This document shows positions 44,691 to 53,649 of a stretch of 64,000 nucleotides of DNA, one piece after another. The DNA is from Lewinellaceae bacterium. Its GTDB lineage: Bacteria; Bacteroidota; Bacteroidia; Chitinophagales; Saprospiraceae. Position 1 is the first letter of the stretch, and each line of letters begins with the position of its first letter. The stretch is from NCBI GenBank assembly GCA_020636255.1, contig JACJYE010000001.1, positions 549,501-613,500 on the forward strand, given 5' to 3'. The position numbers were made by a program, and so were the translations under genes. The notes below the pieces were generated by a model. The model made no database searches, was not told where the DNA came from, and saw only the letters and a program-made list of their open reading frames with translations.

Positions 44691-45383
44691 TTATTTATCG
44701 CGAAACGGCGAGCGCTCCTGCTGGTCCAGTATCAGCTGCCTGGCCAGGTATATGCTGGCCCCCAGCACAACCAGGGCCAGTATCATGAGCTCTTCGTAAG
44801 CTTCCTGAAGAATGAAGAAGTCGTATACACCATGTATGCCGACGGGCACGATGAGCCCCAGGGCCAGCAGCCGGCGGCTCTGAAGCGCGGTAGCTGCGAA
44901 TTTGGATTGCCCCACGAAGTATCCCATAATGATAGCAAAAGAGGCATGCGCCGGCACCGCTGTGAAGGCGCGTAATATGGTGGTACCCAGGCCGAACTTC
45001 CCTGCATAAAGGATATTCTCCAGCGTCGCGAAACCCATGCTGATCATAACGGCGTAAACGATGCCGTCCATAGGCTCGTTGAAAAAAGCCCTTGGGTAAG
45101 GATAGGCCATCAACAACAGGTATTTTGCCAGCTCCTCGGTAAGCGCTACTACTATAAAGGAAGAAAAAAGCGTAATGCCCAGGTGCCTGGGGTCGTCCCA
45201 GCCGGCATTGGCAGCCCAAAGTTCTATACGCATTACGGGTATGGTGGCCAACAGGCCTGCGAGGAAAGTGAGGGCCAGGTGCAGGCGCGACTCCTTTTCG
45301 TACTTATCCAGATGATATATATACCAGCATATCACCAGGCCAGGGAACAGTGCCAATAGCATCAGCAGAATATCCCGGATCAT
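44691..45383 (-). CDS. PrsW-family intramembrane metalloprotease
   Basis: A membrane protein (230 aa from ATG 45383) with about seven hydrophobic segments. PrsW motifs are present: TEELAKYL (EExxK, about residue 83 on), FATLENILYA (FxxxEN), HASFAIIMGYF (H-x3) and GIHGVYDFF (H). In Bacillus PrsW cleaves an anti-sigma factor; targets here are unknown. ATG 45383 forms a TGATG junction with the upstream hydrolase stop; ATG 45407 is an alternative that adds eight residues. It is convergent with the MazG-like gene and co-directional with the hydrolase. Confidence 0.87.
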   Translation of the reverse strand: MIRDILLMLLALFPGLVICWYIYHLDKYEKESRLHLALTFLAGLLATIPVMRIELWAANAGWDDPRHLGITLFSSFIVVALTEELAKYLLLMAYPYPRAFFNEPMDGIVYAVMISMGFATLENILYAGKFGLGTTILRAFTAVPAHASFAIIMGYFVGQSKFAATALQSRRLLALGLIVPVGIHGVYDFFILQEAYEELMILALVVLGASIYLARQLILDQQERSPFRDK

Positions 45384-46192
45384 CAGCTTTGGGATTTGTT
45401 CGAGCAAAAGAACACAAACTCCCGTACAGCCTGCTCTGTTTTGCGCTTCGCTTCAAACATCCCCATATGGCCCACCTGGCCGAGTATGTGGATGGAAGCC
45501 GCCGCCGGCAGGTGGATCTGCTCCAGGCTTTGGGCCGGCGGTATGGCCGAATCCTCCTCCCCTATGATGAATAAAGCCGGTGCTTCAATACCGGCCAGCG
45601 TGCCAGACTCGTCTGGCCGGCTGGCCATGGCCTCCAATGCGGCCATAATGCCGGTGCTCTTGTATTTGGAAGCGCTGAAAATGAGCTTTTCCAGCAGGAA
45701 GCTGTTGCTCCGGGCAAATTTTGGCGTGAATAATGCCGGGATCAGCTGTTTGACGAAAAGGATGTGCCCCTGCCGCCCGATGAACGCTATGCTTTTCCGG
45801 CGGCCTTCCTTTTTTTCTGCCGTATCGGGGTATGGGTGGGAATGAAAAAGGCCCAGGCCCAGGAGCATGCCGGGAAAACGGCGGGCAAAAGCAAGGCTGA
45901 CATACCCCCCCATGGAGTGCCCGATAAGGATAACCTGCTTTAACCGCAGTGATTTTAATACCACCTGAACAGCTTCTGCCATCTGCTCGATCGTAGCGTC
46001 CGGTAACACTTCCGACTTGCCAAAGCCCGGCAGGTCGATGCGAATGATGCGGAAAGGCTCTTCCAGCAGGGCCGCTGCAAAATCATCCCAGATGGTGCTG
46101 TCTTCACAAAATCCATGTAACAGAACGACCGGAGTCCCTTTGCCCTCCGACAGGAAAGCAACCTTCTTAAAATGGTAAGTAACATACTTCAT
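45383..46192 (-). CDS. Alpha/beta-fold hydrolase
   Basis: A 269-aa cytoplasmic hydrolase of the alpha/beta superfamily. It shows an oxyanion-side HGFCEDSTIW motif (26-35), the nucleophile elbow GHSMGG (Ser93), a probable acid in FIIGEEDSAIP and the His in ILGQVGHMGMFE near the C-terminus. The substrate is unknown. The stop joins the PrsW-like start (TGATG), so both are made from one transcript. Nothing in the context names the pathway. Confidence 0.9.
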   Translation of the reverse strand: MKYVTYHFKKVAFLSEGKGTPVVLLHGFCEDSTIWDDFAAALLEEPFRIIRIDLPGFGKSEVLPDATIEQMAEAVQVVLKSLRLKQVILIGHSMGGYVSLAFARRFPGMLLGLGLFHSHPYPDTAEKKEGRRKSIAFIGRQGHILFVKQLIPALFTPKFARSNSFLLEKLIFSASKYKSTGIMAALEAMASRPDESGTLAGIEAPALFIIGEEDSAIPPAQSLEQIHLPAAASIHILGQVGHMGMFEAKRKTEQAVREFVFFCSNKSQS

Positions 46193-46381
46193 CGCCAGTG
46201 TATTTGACGGCCATGCAGGCGCCTTGCCCGATATCGCAATATAGCACTAAAATACGCCAATACCATGGAGCTGCAAAATGGAGTGGCCAAGTAAATGAGG
46301 GGCAGTTATGGCCCGATAAAGGGGAGGGTGCAGCTCAAAATGTCGTTTTCGTGTTAATAGCTTGCTAAATCTTTTATTTGA

Positions 46382-46413
46382 TTGTTTCGCCTTTGAGGGT
46401 TTTCTTATCTTTA
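46382..46413 (+). promoter_or_regulatory. Probable promoter of the phosphatase gene
   Basis: TTG (46382-46384), 21 bases, then TATCTTTA (46406-46413), one base off TAnnTTTG. It lies 24 bases before the ATG at 46437. Confidence 0.4.
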
Positions 46414-46436
46414 CTTCAACGTAACCATCATAGATA

Positions 46437-47690
46437 ATGCCGGGTTTCTCGGAATTAAAAAAAGGATTGTCCAGCATCGAAGCGCTGGAACGGGAGTTGA
46501 ATCTGAAGCAGCTTCAGATCAACCGCCTTTTGAATATTACCCAGGCGATCAATAACAATGTATCCGCTGAAGGCCTGTTCAATATGTATAAGTCCTTCCT
46601 GAGCTGGGAGATCGGGGTCAAAAAAATGGCGCTATATGTGCGCGAAGAGGCCGAATGGTCATGCGCAGCTTCCATAGGTATTCCCGACAATCTGATCGCT
46701 TTGGACATCAGCCCCTACTTCGAGCGCTATGTCCGCCTCAATAACGTCGAGGAGGACAGCCACCCGCTGATCCGGGAATTCGATGTCGTCATTCCGGTCC
46801 GGCATAAAGACCACCCTATTGCATACGTTTTTATCGGCGGCTTTGGTGAAGAAGAGGACATGTATAACAAAGTGCAGTTCATCACTACCATCACCAACAT
46901 CATTGCGGTGGCCATCGAGAACAAACGCCTGTTCAAACGGCAACTGGAACAGGAACGCCTCAAGCGGGAAATGGAACTGGCCGCCGAAATGCAACAGATG
47001 CTCATCCCTAAGAAGCTGCCGAATAAAACCTGCTACGAACTCGACAGCATTTATAAGCCGCACCTCGGCGTAGGAGGAGACTATTTTGACTTTATCGAAT
47101 TCGACGACGGCAAGATCGTGTTCTGTGTTGGCGATATCTCGGGCAAAGGTGTAGGCGCCGCCCTGCTGATGGCCAATTTTCAGGCCAACTTTCACACCCT
47201 GATCAACAAACGGACGGAGCTGGATTGCTTTATTCGCGACCTCAACAAGTCCGTTAACCTCATTACCCGGGGCGAGCGCTTCATTACCTTCTTTATTGCA
47301 GAATACGATACTGTAAGCAATACCCTGCATTACGTCAACGCCGGCCACAACCCACCCGTGCTGGTCAATGAGGGCGAACTCAACCTGCTGAATAAAGGGT
47401 GTACGATCCTCGGTTCTTTCGAAGACCTGCTGGAAGTGGAAGTCGGTTGCCTCACCGTCGACGGCGAGGCCATCATTCTGGCTTTTACCGACGGGCTTAC
47501 CGACCTGCAGAACGAAATGGGAGAATTCCTCAACGAGGAAATGCTGTATGCCTTCGTCCGCAATAACTATAAACTGTCGGCAACCGAGTTCAACCGAAGC
47601 CTCATGGCTCGCCTCGAAGGCTTTAAAGGCGGGAAAGGTTACCCCGACGACTTTACCGTGCTATCCTGTAAGATATTCACGCCCAATTGA
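46437..47690 (+). CDS. GAF-SpoIIE (RsbU-like) serine/threonine phosphatase
   Basis: A 417-aa signalling protein. A short helical start is followed by a GAF-like sensor domain (about 45-170), a helix (LKREMELAAEMQQMLIP) typical of RsbU-type linkers, and a PP2C/SpoIIE phosphatase domain (about 195-417). The metal-binding aspartates are seen in GGDYFDFIEF and in VGDISGKGVGAALLM, and in the late FTDGLTDLQN and YPDDFTVL motifs. Such phosphatases act on anti-anti-sigma (STAS) proteins in partner-switching pathways. No STAS or RsbW-like kinase is encoded nearby, so the target is unknown. It is cytoplasmic. Confidence 0.9.
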   Translation: MPGFSELKKGLSSIEALERELNLKQLQINRLLNITQAINNNVSAEGLFNMYKSFLSWEIGVKKMALYVREEAEWSCAASIGIPDNLIALDISPYFERYVRLNNVEEDSHPLIREFDVVIPVRHKDHPIAYVFIGGFGEEEDMYNKVQFITTITNIIAVAIENKRLFKRQLEQERLKREMELAAEMQQMLIPKKLPNKTCYELDSIYKPHLGVGGDYFDFIEFDDGKIVFCVGDISGKGVGAALLMANFQANFHTLINKRTELDCFIRDLNKSVNLITRGERFITFFIAEYDTVSNTLHYVNAGHNPPVLVNEGELNLLNKGCTILGSFEDLLEVEVGCLTVDGEAIILAFTDGLTDLQNEMGEFLNEEMLYAFVRNNYKLSATEFNRSLMARLEGFKGGKGYPDDFTVLSCKIFTPN

Positions 47691-47862
47691 ATTCCTGCGC
47701 TCCTGTTTAACGGCCATCTGGCCTCATTGGCCCTAACACGAACCAGCATTATCGATTAAACAATAGAGGATTTTGACAATTCCCTAAATTGTATAGATAT
47801 TTCGCATTTATCAGTATATTGTATTGCCCTGCATAGGGCCGCTAAACATCAGGCGCATAGCA

Positions 47863-48720
47863 ATGGTAATGAAGGACAAGAATGTAGCAGGTATCCTGGC
47901 TTTGTTTCTGGGTGGTTTTGGAGTTCATCGTTTTTACCTGGGGCAAACAGGCCTCGGTGTTTTTTACCTGATCTTCTGCTGGTTTCCCGTCATGTGGATC
48001 ATCGGCGTGATCGATGCCATCGTTTTCTTTTCCATGGATAAGGGAAACTTCGACCGGAAATACAACCGGCAGCTCTTATCCAATGAGCAGCGGCGCGATA
48101 CGGATTTCGACCGGCGCAACTACCAGCGGCGGGAACGATGGGAGAGCCGCCAGTACCGAAGAGAAGAACGCCAGGAAAGGCGCTACGAACAGCGGCGCCC
48201 GGCGGCACAGCCGGCGCCAAGCCGCCAGCGGCCCCGGCAAAACCCTTTTAAGGCCAGCGGGGTGAAAAAATTCAAAGACTACGATTATAACGGGGCTATT
48301 GAAGATTTTAACAAGGCCCTCGATATAGAGCCGAACGACGTGGCCACTCACTTTAACCTGGCCTGCGCCCATTCGCTCAACGAGAACGTGGAAAAGGCCT
48401 TCTATCACCTCGACCAGGCCGTCGCCAACGGCTTTAATGATTTTCAGCGGATCAAAACCCACGATGCGCTGGCCTACCTGCGCATACAGGAGCAGTTCGA
48501 GGCGTTCGAAAAAAACGGCTTCCGCCTTTCTCCTGCGCCTGCAGCTTCTGCCCCGCCATCTCCGGAAGCAACGGAAAAGCCCGGCCAACCTGCTGAGGAT
48601 GATAGCCTGGAAGGCCAACCCGACCTCCTTGAGCAATTGCGACGGCTGGGAGAGCTGCGGGAAAAAGGCCTGCTGACTGAGGAGGAGTTTACCTTGCAGA
48701 AAAAGAAACTTTTGGGCTAG
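47863..48720 (+). CDS. TM2-domain protein with TPR and SHOCT segments
   Basis: A 285-aa protein with an N-terminal TM2 domain (two membrane helices, AGILALFLGGFGVHRFYLGQ then a second helix ending with VIDAIVFF). An Arg-rich linker (about 75-130) and two TPR-like repeats (DYDYNGAIEDFNKALDIEPN and the following HFNLACAHSLNE) come next. A Pro/Ala-rich stretch follows, and the end is a SHOCT motif (LRRLGELREKGLLTEEEF). TM2 plus SHOCT pairings are known, but the TPR insert and basic linker are less usual. A membrane scaffold is likely; the partner is unknown. ATG 47863 (or 47869) is chosen over an in-frame TTG. Confidence 0.82.
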   Translation: MVMKDKNVAGILALFLGGFGVHRFYLGQTGLGVFYLIFCWFPVMWIIGVIDAIVFFSMDKGNFDRKYNRQLLSNEQRRDTDFDRRNYQRRERWESRQYRREERQERRYEQRRPAAQPAPSRQRPRQNPFKASGVKKFKDYDYNGAIEDFNKALDIEPNDVATHFNLACAHSLNENVEKAFYHLDQAVANGFNDFQRIKTHDALAYLRIQEQFEAFEKNGFRLSPAPAASAPPSPEATEKPGQPAEDDSLEGQPDLLEQLRRLGELREKGLLTEEEFTLQKKKLLG

Positions 48721-48853
48721 CTTTTCCGTACGAAAAGATGGGTTTGCCCTTTGTAAGAAATCAGACAATAGCAGGGGAATAAGGAGATTTTAACAAAATG
48801 AGCATCAACACCTGTAGCCCTGCATTCGTTTCATGTTGTAGAAACTCAATGCG

Positions 48854-49513
48854 ATGACAGCTGAAAATCTGATCTCTGATACCGTCGTGCCGCTGCGTAC
48901 CTCCGATACTGGCGAAGATGCCCTTGGAATGATGAACGACTTCTATATCCGACATCTGCCGATCGTCAACGACAAACAATTCCTGGGCCTGATCTCCGAA
49001 GATGACATACTTAACCACGATGTCGAGGAAGCCGTCGGTTCCTATAAACTTTCTCTGGCCCATGCCTATGCCAAAGGCAGCGACCACATCTACGAAGTGC
49101 TCCGCTTACTCGCACAACATAACCTTACCGTCATCCCGGTTGTAGATAATGAAAACAACTACCTCGGCCTGATCACCCTGGAAGACCTGATGATGCTTTT
49201 TGCCAAAACGGCGTCCTTCGCAGAACCGGGCAGCATCCTAGTCCTGGAAATCAACAAGCGGGATTACTCCATGGCAGAGATCGCCCGGATCGTCGAGTCG
49301 GAGGGCGCAACGATATTGAGCTCCTTCCTCACGTCCAATGTCGACTCTTCCCTGATCGAAGTGACGTTGAAGGTCAACAGGCAGAACCTTCAATCGATCA
49401 TCGCTACCTTTGGCAGGTTCAAATACATCGTGAAGGCTAGCTTCAATGAAACGGAATACGTCGATTCCCTGCGGGAGCGTTTTGATGCTCTGATGTCTTA
49501 CCTCAACGTTTGA
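48854..49513 (+). CDS. CBS-domain protein with C-terminal ACT-like region
   Basis: A 219-aa cytoplasmic protein with two CBS motifs (about 5-60 and 70-125) that together form an adenine-nucleotide-binding Bateman module. A C-terminal alpha/beta region (about 130-210; VLEINKRDYSMAEIARIVESEG) resembles an ACT fold. In Bacteroidota a protein of this type is often encoded directly before NAD kinase. Here a BamA-like gene lies between them. A regulatory role responding to adenylates is probable but not shown. Confidence 0.88.
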   Translation: MTAENLISDTVVPLRTSDTGEDALGMMNDFYIRHLPIVNDKQFLGLISEDDILNHDVEEAVGSYKLSLAHAYAKGSDHIYEVLRLLAQHNLTVIPVVDNENNYLGLITLEDLMMLFAKTASFAEPGSILVLEINKRDYSMAEIARIVESEGATILSSFLTSNVDSSLIEVTLKVNRQNLQSIIATFGRFKYIVKASFNETEYVDSLRERFDALMSYLNV

Positions 49514-49763
49514 CATGAGCGCTGCTACCAGCGCCCCGCCAAAGTGTTGTAGGGCCGATTGCAGAATAACTTTTCCGGCTTCCTGCGAAAAACCTTAACT
49601 TGCCTGAAAAGAATAGCAGCCTTTCTGTTTTATTTCCTCCTATAACCCGGGATTGGAAGAAAAGTGGACGCCGGCTCGGCGCCTGCCTGTGGGTTTTTGG
49701 GGAAGTTTATGTAAAGATATGGGTGAATTTTTTCGGAAGCATGCGGTAAACCCTCTGTATTAC

Positions 49764-51209
49764 ATGATCAGTAGGGGCTATGATGAGAAAACGGCAAAGG
49801 GCTGCTTTTTTCTGCTCACCTGTTTTGTGCTGCTCACCTCCGCTATCCCCTGCCCCCTATCCGCCCAACAGGATTTTGCCATCATAGACAGCATCACCGT
49901 CAAAGGCAACCGGACGACTAAAAAGGCCATCATCCTCAGGGAAATGTTGTTTGCTGTTGGCGACACCGTTCTTCTCGAGGAACTACCTGAAAGACTGAAA
50001 CGCAGCGAAATGCTGATCATGAACACGGGCCTGTTCAATTGCGCTTCCATTCACTACAAAAACTGGAAAGCCTCGACCAACAGGATACATTTGCTTACGG
50101 AGGTGGATGAGGCCTGGTATATCTACCCCGTGCCTGTCTTTGAGCTGGCCGACCGCAACTTCAACGTCTGGTGGGTCGAGCAAGGGCGGTCGCTCAACAG
50201 GCTGAACTTCGGGCTGGACTTTTCCCACCTCAACATCTCCGGCCATGGCGACCGGCTCAAAATGTCGGCCCATTACGGCTACACGCGCAAATATGCGCTC
50301 GGATACCGGGTCCCTTTTTTCAATAGATCCCAAACGCTGGGCTTCTCTGTTGATCTTGCCTTCCTGCAAAACCGGGAGATCAACTATACGACTTTCAACA
50401 ACAAGCAGAAATTCTTTCGCGATAATGATACCTTCTTATACCAGCGTTTCCGGGCAGACCTGGAGCTGAACTTCAGGCCTCGCATAAAATCCTTCCACGA
50501 TTTTGTAGCAGCCTACCGGCAAAACAGGATATCCAACGTCGTGTCTTCTGAGCTTAACCCGGATTTCTTTCTCGACGGCCGAAACCTGCAACGCTACTTC
50601 CTGCTGGCCTATCGCTATACCTACGACAAAAGGGACGTCAGGCCCTACCCCTGGAAAGGCTCTTATTTTTACGGAGCAGTGGAAAAAGATGGCCTGGGGG
50701 TTTTCAATGACCGCAATGCCCTTACGCTGTATGCCGGCTATGGCCGTTTTATGCCCTTCGGCCAGCGCTGGAGCCTCAGCCTGCAGGGCCATGGCAAGCT
50801 ATCGGTCATCCGCAATCAACAACCCTATAATGATAACAGGGCCATAGGCTTCGGGGTCCAGTACCTCCACGGCTATGAGTATTATATCATGGACGGCCTG
50901 GATATGGGCATGCTGCAATCAGCCCTGCGCTTCCGCTTCTGGGGAGCCGATGTCAATTTCGGGAAGGCCATGCCTATTCAGGCCTTCCGGAATATGCCCA
51001 TCCGCCTGCACCTTTCGCTCAACAACGACCTGGGGTATGCCAACAACCCATTCTCTGTTGAGGGCAACCCCCTTGACAACCGCCCGCTCTGGGGCGGAGG
51101 GCTTGGGCTGGATATCGTGCTGTACTACGACAAAGTCATACAAATAGAATACAGCTTCAACGATTTACTGGAAAATGGCTTATTTTTACATCTGAACATG
51201 AACATCTGA
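49764..51209 (+). CDS. BamA/TamA-like outer membrane protein with POTRA domain
   Basis: A 481-aa protein from ATG 49764, with signal peptide (KGCFFLLTCFVLLTSAIPCPLSAQ; about 14-35). One POTRA-like domain (about 40-115; SITVKGNRTTKKAIILREM) and then a beta-barrel follow, ending LFLHLNMNI. Earlier starts (49719 ATG, 49653 TTG) would put a long hydrophilic tail before the signal and are less likely, though not excluded. The size is much smaller than BamA. It is the second such protein in the window (see 26965-28752). It lies between CBS and NAD-kinase genes on the same strand, so co-transcription is possible. Confidence 0.83.
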   Translation: MISRGYDEKTAKGCFFLLTCFVLLTSAIPCPLSAQQDFAIIDSITVKGNRTTKKAIILREMLFAVGDTVLLEELPERLKRSEMLIMNTGLFNCASIHYKNWKASTNRIHLLTEVDEAWYIYPVPVFELADRNFNVWWVEQGRSLNRLNFGLDFSHLNISGHGDRLKMSAHYGYTRKYALGYRVPFFNRSQTLGFSVDLAFLQNREINYTTFNNKQKFFRDNDTFLYQRFRADLELNFRPRIKSFHDFVAAYRQNRISNVVSSELNPDFFLDGRNLQRYFLLAYRYTYDKRDVRPYPWKGSYFYGAVEKDGLGVFNDRNALTLYAGYGRFMPFGQRWSLSLQGHGKLSVIRNQQPYNDNRAIGFGVQYLHGYEYYIMDGLDMGMLQSALRFRFWGADVNFGKAMPIQAFRNMPIRLHLSLNNDLGYANNPFSVEGNPLDNRPLWGGGLGLDIVLYYDKVIQIEYSFNDLLENGLFLHLNMNI

Positions 51210-51265
51210 TACCCGGCAACTAATAACCGTAACCACCTACTGCCCCAGCCACCGGCAGGCTCTCT

Positions 51266-52147
51266 ATGCAGGTAGTCGTATACAGCAAGGTACTCAAAGA
51301 CAAAGACATTCCCCATGTGCAACACCTCTTCGACGCTTTGCACAAGGAGGGAGTCAATGCCTATGTGTACGGCCCCTACCTCGAACAGCTCAAAGGCAAG
51401 GTCGATTTCCGGCGCGATGTCGGCCTGTTTGAAGGCTACCTCGATTTCCGGGTAAAAAAATTCGACTTCTTTATTACACTTGGCGGCGACGGCACCATAC
51501 TGTCGGCCATTACCCACATTCGCGACAGCAATGTGCCTATCATGGGGATCAACCTGGGCAGGCTGGGTTTCCTGGCGAGTATTGAAAAAAAGCGGATAAG
51601 CGAAGCTGTAAACCTCCTTGTGCGGGGTATGTACCTCATCGATGAGCGCAGAATGATCTATCTGGAGTCCAACCTCCCCATCTTCGGAGAGCTGCGCTTC
51701 GCCCTCAATGATTGTACCCTGCTGAAGCGGGATACTTCTTCCATGATCACCCTCCACACCTATATCAACGGCGCCTACCTCAACTCCTACTGGGCCGACG
51801 GCATCATCGTGGCTACGCCTACCGGCTCTACCGGTTATTCCCTGAGTTGCGGCGGGCCCATCATTTTTCCCAATTCCGGCAATTTCGTCATAACGCCGGT
51901 AGCGCCGCACAACCTCAATGTTCGCCCCATCGTTATCTCTGATGATTCGGTGGTCTCTTTTGAGATAGAAGGGCGGGCCGAAAATTTTCTCTGTACCCTG
52001 GATTCCCGTTTCGAAACCGTTACCGCATCGCATCAGCTTGCCGTCCGCAAAAACGATTTCAACATGCGGCTGGTGCAGTTGAACGACGTCAGGTTTATGG
52101 ATACCATAAGATCCAAGCTCGCCTGGGGGATCGACACGCGGAATTAA
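51266..52147 (+). CDS. nadK: NAD kinase
   Basis: A 293-aa ATP-NAD kinase, which makes NADP from NAD. The key motifs are GGDGT (73-77, with Asp75 catalytic), GINLGRLGFLA, and TPTGSTGYSLSCGGPI. The NE/D motif reads ALNDC where NE is common. The length is normal. The ATG at 51266 gives the usual short N-terminus. It precedes the cyclase gene by 14 bases and is probably in one transcript with it. Confidence 0.95.
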   Translation: MQVVVYSKVLKDKDIPHVQHLFDALHKEGVNAYVYGPYLEQLKGKVDFRRDVGLFEGYLDFRVKKFDFFITLGGDGTILSAITHIRDSNVPIMGINLGRLGFLASIEKKRISEAVNLLVRGMYLIDERRMIYLESNLPIFGELRFALNDCTLLKRDTSSMITLHTYINGAYLNSYWADGIIVATPTGSTGYSLSCGGPIIFPNSGNFVITPVAPHNLNVRPIVISDDSVVSFEIEGRAENFLCTLDSRFETVTASHQLAVRKNDFNMRLVQLNDVRFMDTIRSKLAWGIDTRN

Positions 52148-52161
52148 TAACCGTTGCGTAT

Positions 52162-52920
52162 ATGCTGATCGAACTGACACACCGGGGCCAGCATTATCGG
52201 GCCAATCTTGCTGTGCCGATCGACATTTCGATACCTTTGAAAGCAGGGCTGCACACCGTCAATTGTTTTTATGCGCCTCCTATGGAAGCCGAGCCGGTGG
52301 TTGCCGGGAGTTTTGTTGGCTCTACAGCGCTTGGCGGCCCGGTCAATTTTCTGAATGTCCGGTTCAACCCCCACGGCAACGGCACCCATACGGAATGCCT
52401 GGGGCATATTGCTAAAGAACCTTACACGATCAACCAGTGCCTGAAGCAATTTTCGTTTATAGCGCGCCTGATCAGCCTGTACCCCACGAAGGCCGAAACG
52501 GGCGACCGTGTCATTTTCCGCGAACAACTGGCCGGCCTGCTGGAAGGGCTTGGCCCTACCGACGCAGTTATCATCCGGACATTGCCCAATGACGAACTGA
52601 AACTGCGCACCAATTATTCCGGCTCCAACCCGCCTTATTTCCACCACGAGGCCATTAGCTTTCTCGTGCAGCAGGGGGCCCGCCACCTGCTCACCGACCT
52701 GCCTTCTGTCGACCGGGAAGAAGATGGCGGGCAATTGCTGGCCCATCGCGCATTTTGGCAATATCCGGATAATCCGCGCCTGGATTGTACCATTACGGAA
52801 TTGGTTTATCTGAACAATTCTATCCAGGATGGTTTATATTTGTTAAACCTGCAGATCGCTGGTTTCGAAATTGATGCCAGCCCGAGCAAACCCGTATTGT
52901 ATGCATTAGAAAGGTGTTGA
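52162..52920 (+). CDS. Cyclase-family (kynurenine-formamidase-like) hydrolase
   Basis: A 252-aa metal-dependent hydrolase of the cyclase family (PF04199), which includes bacterial kynurenine formamidases. The metal motif is HGNGTHTECLGH, where the usual form is HxGTHxDxPxH, so an Asp ligand is replaced by Glu and the Pro by Leu. Other parts of the fold (PLKAGLHTVNCFYAPPMEA, RTLPN, SNPPYFHHEAISFL, LLTDLPSVDREEDGG) are intact. The substrate is unknown. The next gene starts 3 bases after its stop. Confidence 0.85.
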   Translation: MLIELTHRGQHYRANLAVPIDISIPLKAGLHTVNCFYAPPMEAEPVVAGSFVGSTALGGPVNFLNVRFNPHGNGTHTECLGHIAKEPYTINQCLKQFSFIARLISLYPTKAETGDRVIFREQLAGLLEGLGPTDAVIIRTLPNDELKLRTNYSGSNPPYFHHEAISFLVQQGARHLLTDLPSVDREEDGGQLLAHRAFWQYPDNPRLDCTITELVYLNNSIQDGLYLLNLQIAGFEIDASPSKPVLYALERC

Positions 52921-52923
52921 CGT

Positions 52924-53610
52924 ATGGCCTATTCTTCCTCCACTTACCACTCCCGGGCCTACCGCGACTTCAAGGAGATCGAACCGGTAGACTATCGCCG
53001 TATCATTCGGTTTTATGAAGAGCGGGAGGAACTTATACAAAAGCTCGATCACGAGGAATGTTTCGAGTTGCTGGCCGCTTATGTCAATGCTCTTTTTGAA
53101 GTCGGCGCCTACCAGAAACACCTGCTGATGGTGGATGTCGCTATCGAAATGGCCATTCATCACAATATCGGCAGATACCAGGGTGAAGATATTTTTCACA
53201 AACTGCTTTTTCGGAAAGCCGCCTCCCTCTACAACCGTATGGAATACGAACGGGCAGAGTACATACTCAGAGAACTGGTGCGCATAGAACCCAGGAACCG
53301 CGATGCAGTACAGTTCCTGAAAAAATGCCTGCGGCGACAGGAACCTTCTTTTGTTGGCACGGCCAAGGCAGGAAGCATTTTGCTGTTCATGTTATCGGCA
53401 TTTATCATCAGCCTGGAAGTGCTGTTCGTGCGGCCTTTTTACAAGTTGTATACCGAGCCGGTGGAAGCTATGCGTACGGTTATATTCCTGGCTGGCTGGG
53501 CTGTATTGCTGGGCGGGATTGCCCTTCATCGCTTTCGCGTTGAACGAAAAGTTGAGAAGTTCGTAGCGCGGGCAGCCAGTAAAAAAATGGGAAACAAGCT
53601 TTCCTCCTGA
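52924..53610 (+). CDS. Membrane protein with TPR-like N-terminus
   Basis: A 228-aa protein, unrecognised as a family. The first 140 residues are helical and TPR-like (for example KAASLYNRMEYERAEYILRELVRIEP), then two hydrophobic segments lie at about 148-168 and 183-201, and the tail is very basic (RVERKVEKFVARAASKKMGNK). It starts 3 bases after the cyclase stop and so is likely co-expressed with it and NAD kinase. The cytoplasmic TPR domain anchored by two C-terminal membrane helices suggests a membrane-bound adaptor. Confidence 0.8.
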   Translation: MAYSSSTYHSRAYRDFKEIEPVDYRRIIRFYEEREELIQKLDHEECFELLAAYVNALFEVGAYQKHLLMVDVAIEMAIHHNIGRYQGEDIFHKLLFRKAASLYNRMEYERAEYILRELVRIEPRNRDAVQFLKKCLRRQEPSFVGTAKAGSILLFMLSAFIISLEVLFVRPFYKLYTEPVEAMRTVIFLAGWAVLLGGIALHRFRVERKVEKFVARAASKKMGNKLSS

Positions 53611-53649
53611 GCCTTTTTTCTAATTTCGGGCTGAAAAAAATAAACGGCC

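Noticed and set aside
46247..46477. Minus-strand 76-codon frame upstream of the phosphatase gene
   Set aside because: It overlaps the start and promoter of a well-supported gene and has no recognisable features.
51125..52180. Antisense open frame of 351 codons opposite nadK
   Set aside because: nadK has all its motifs; the antisense frame has none and overlaps two real genes.
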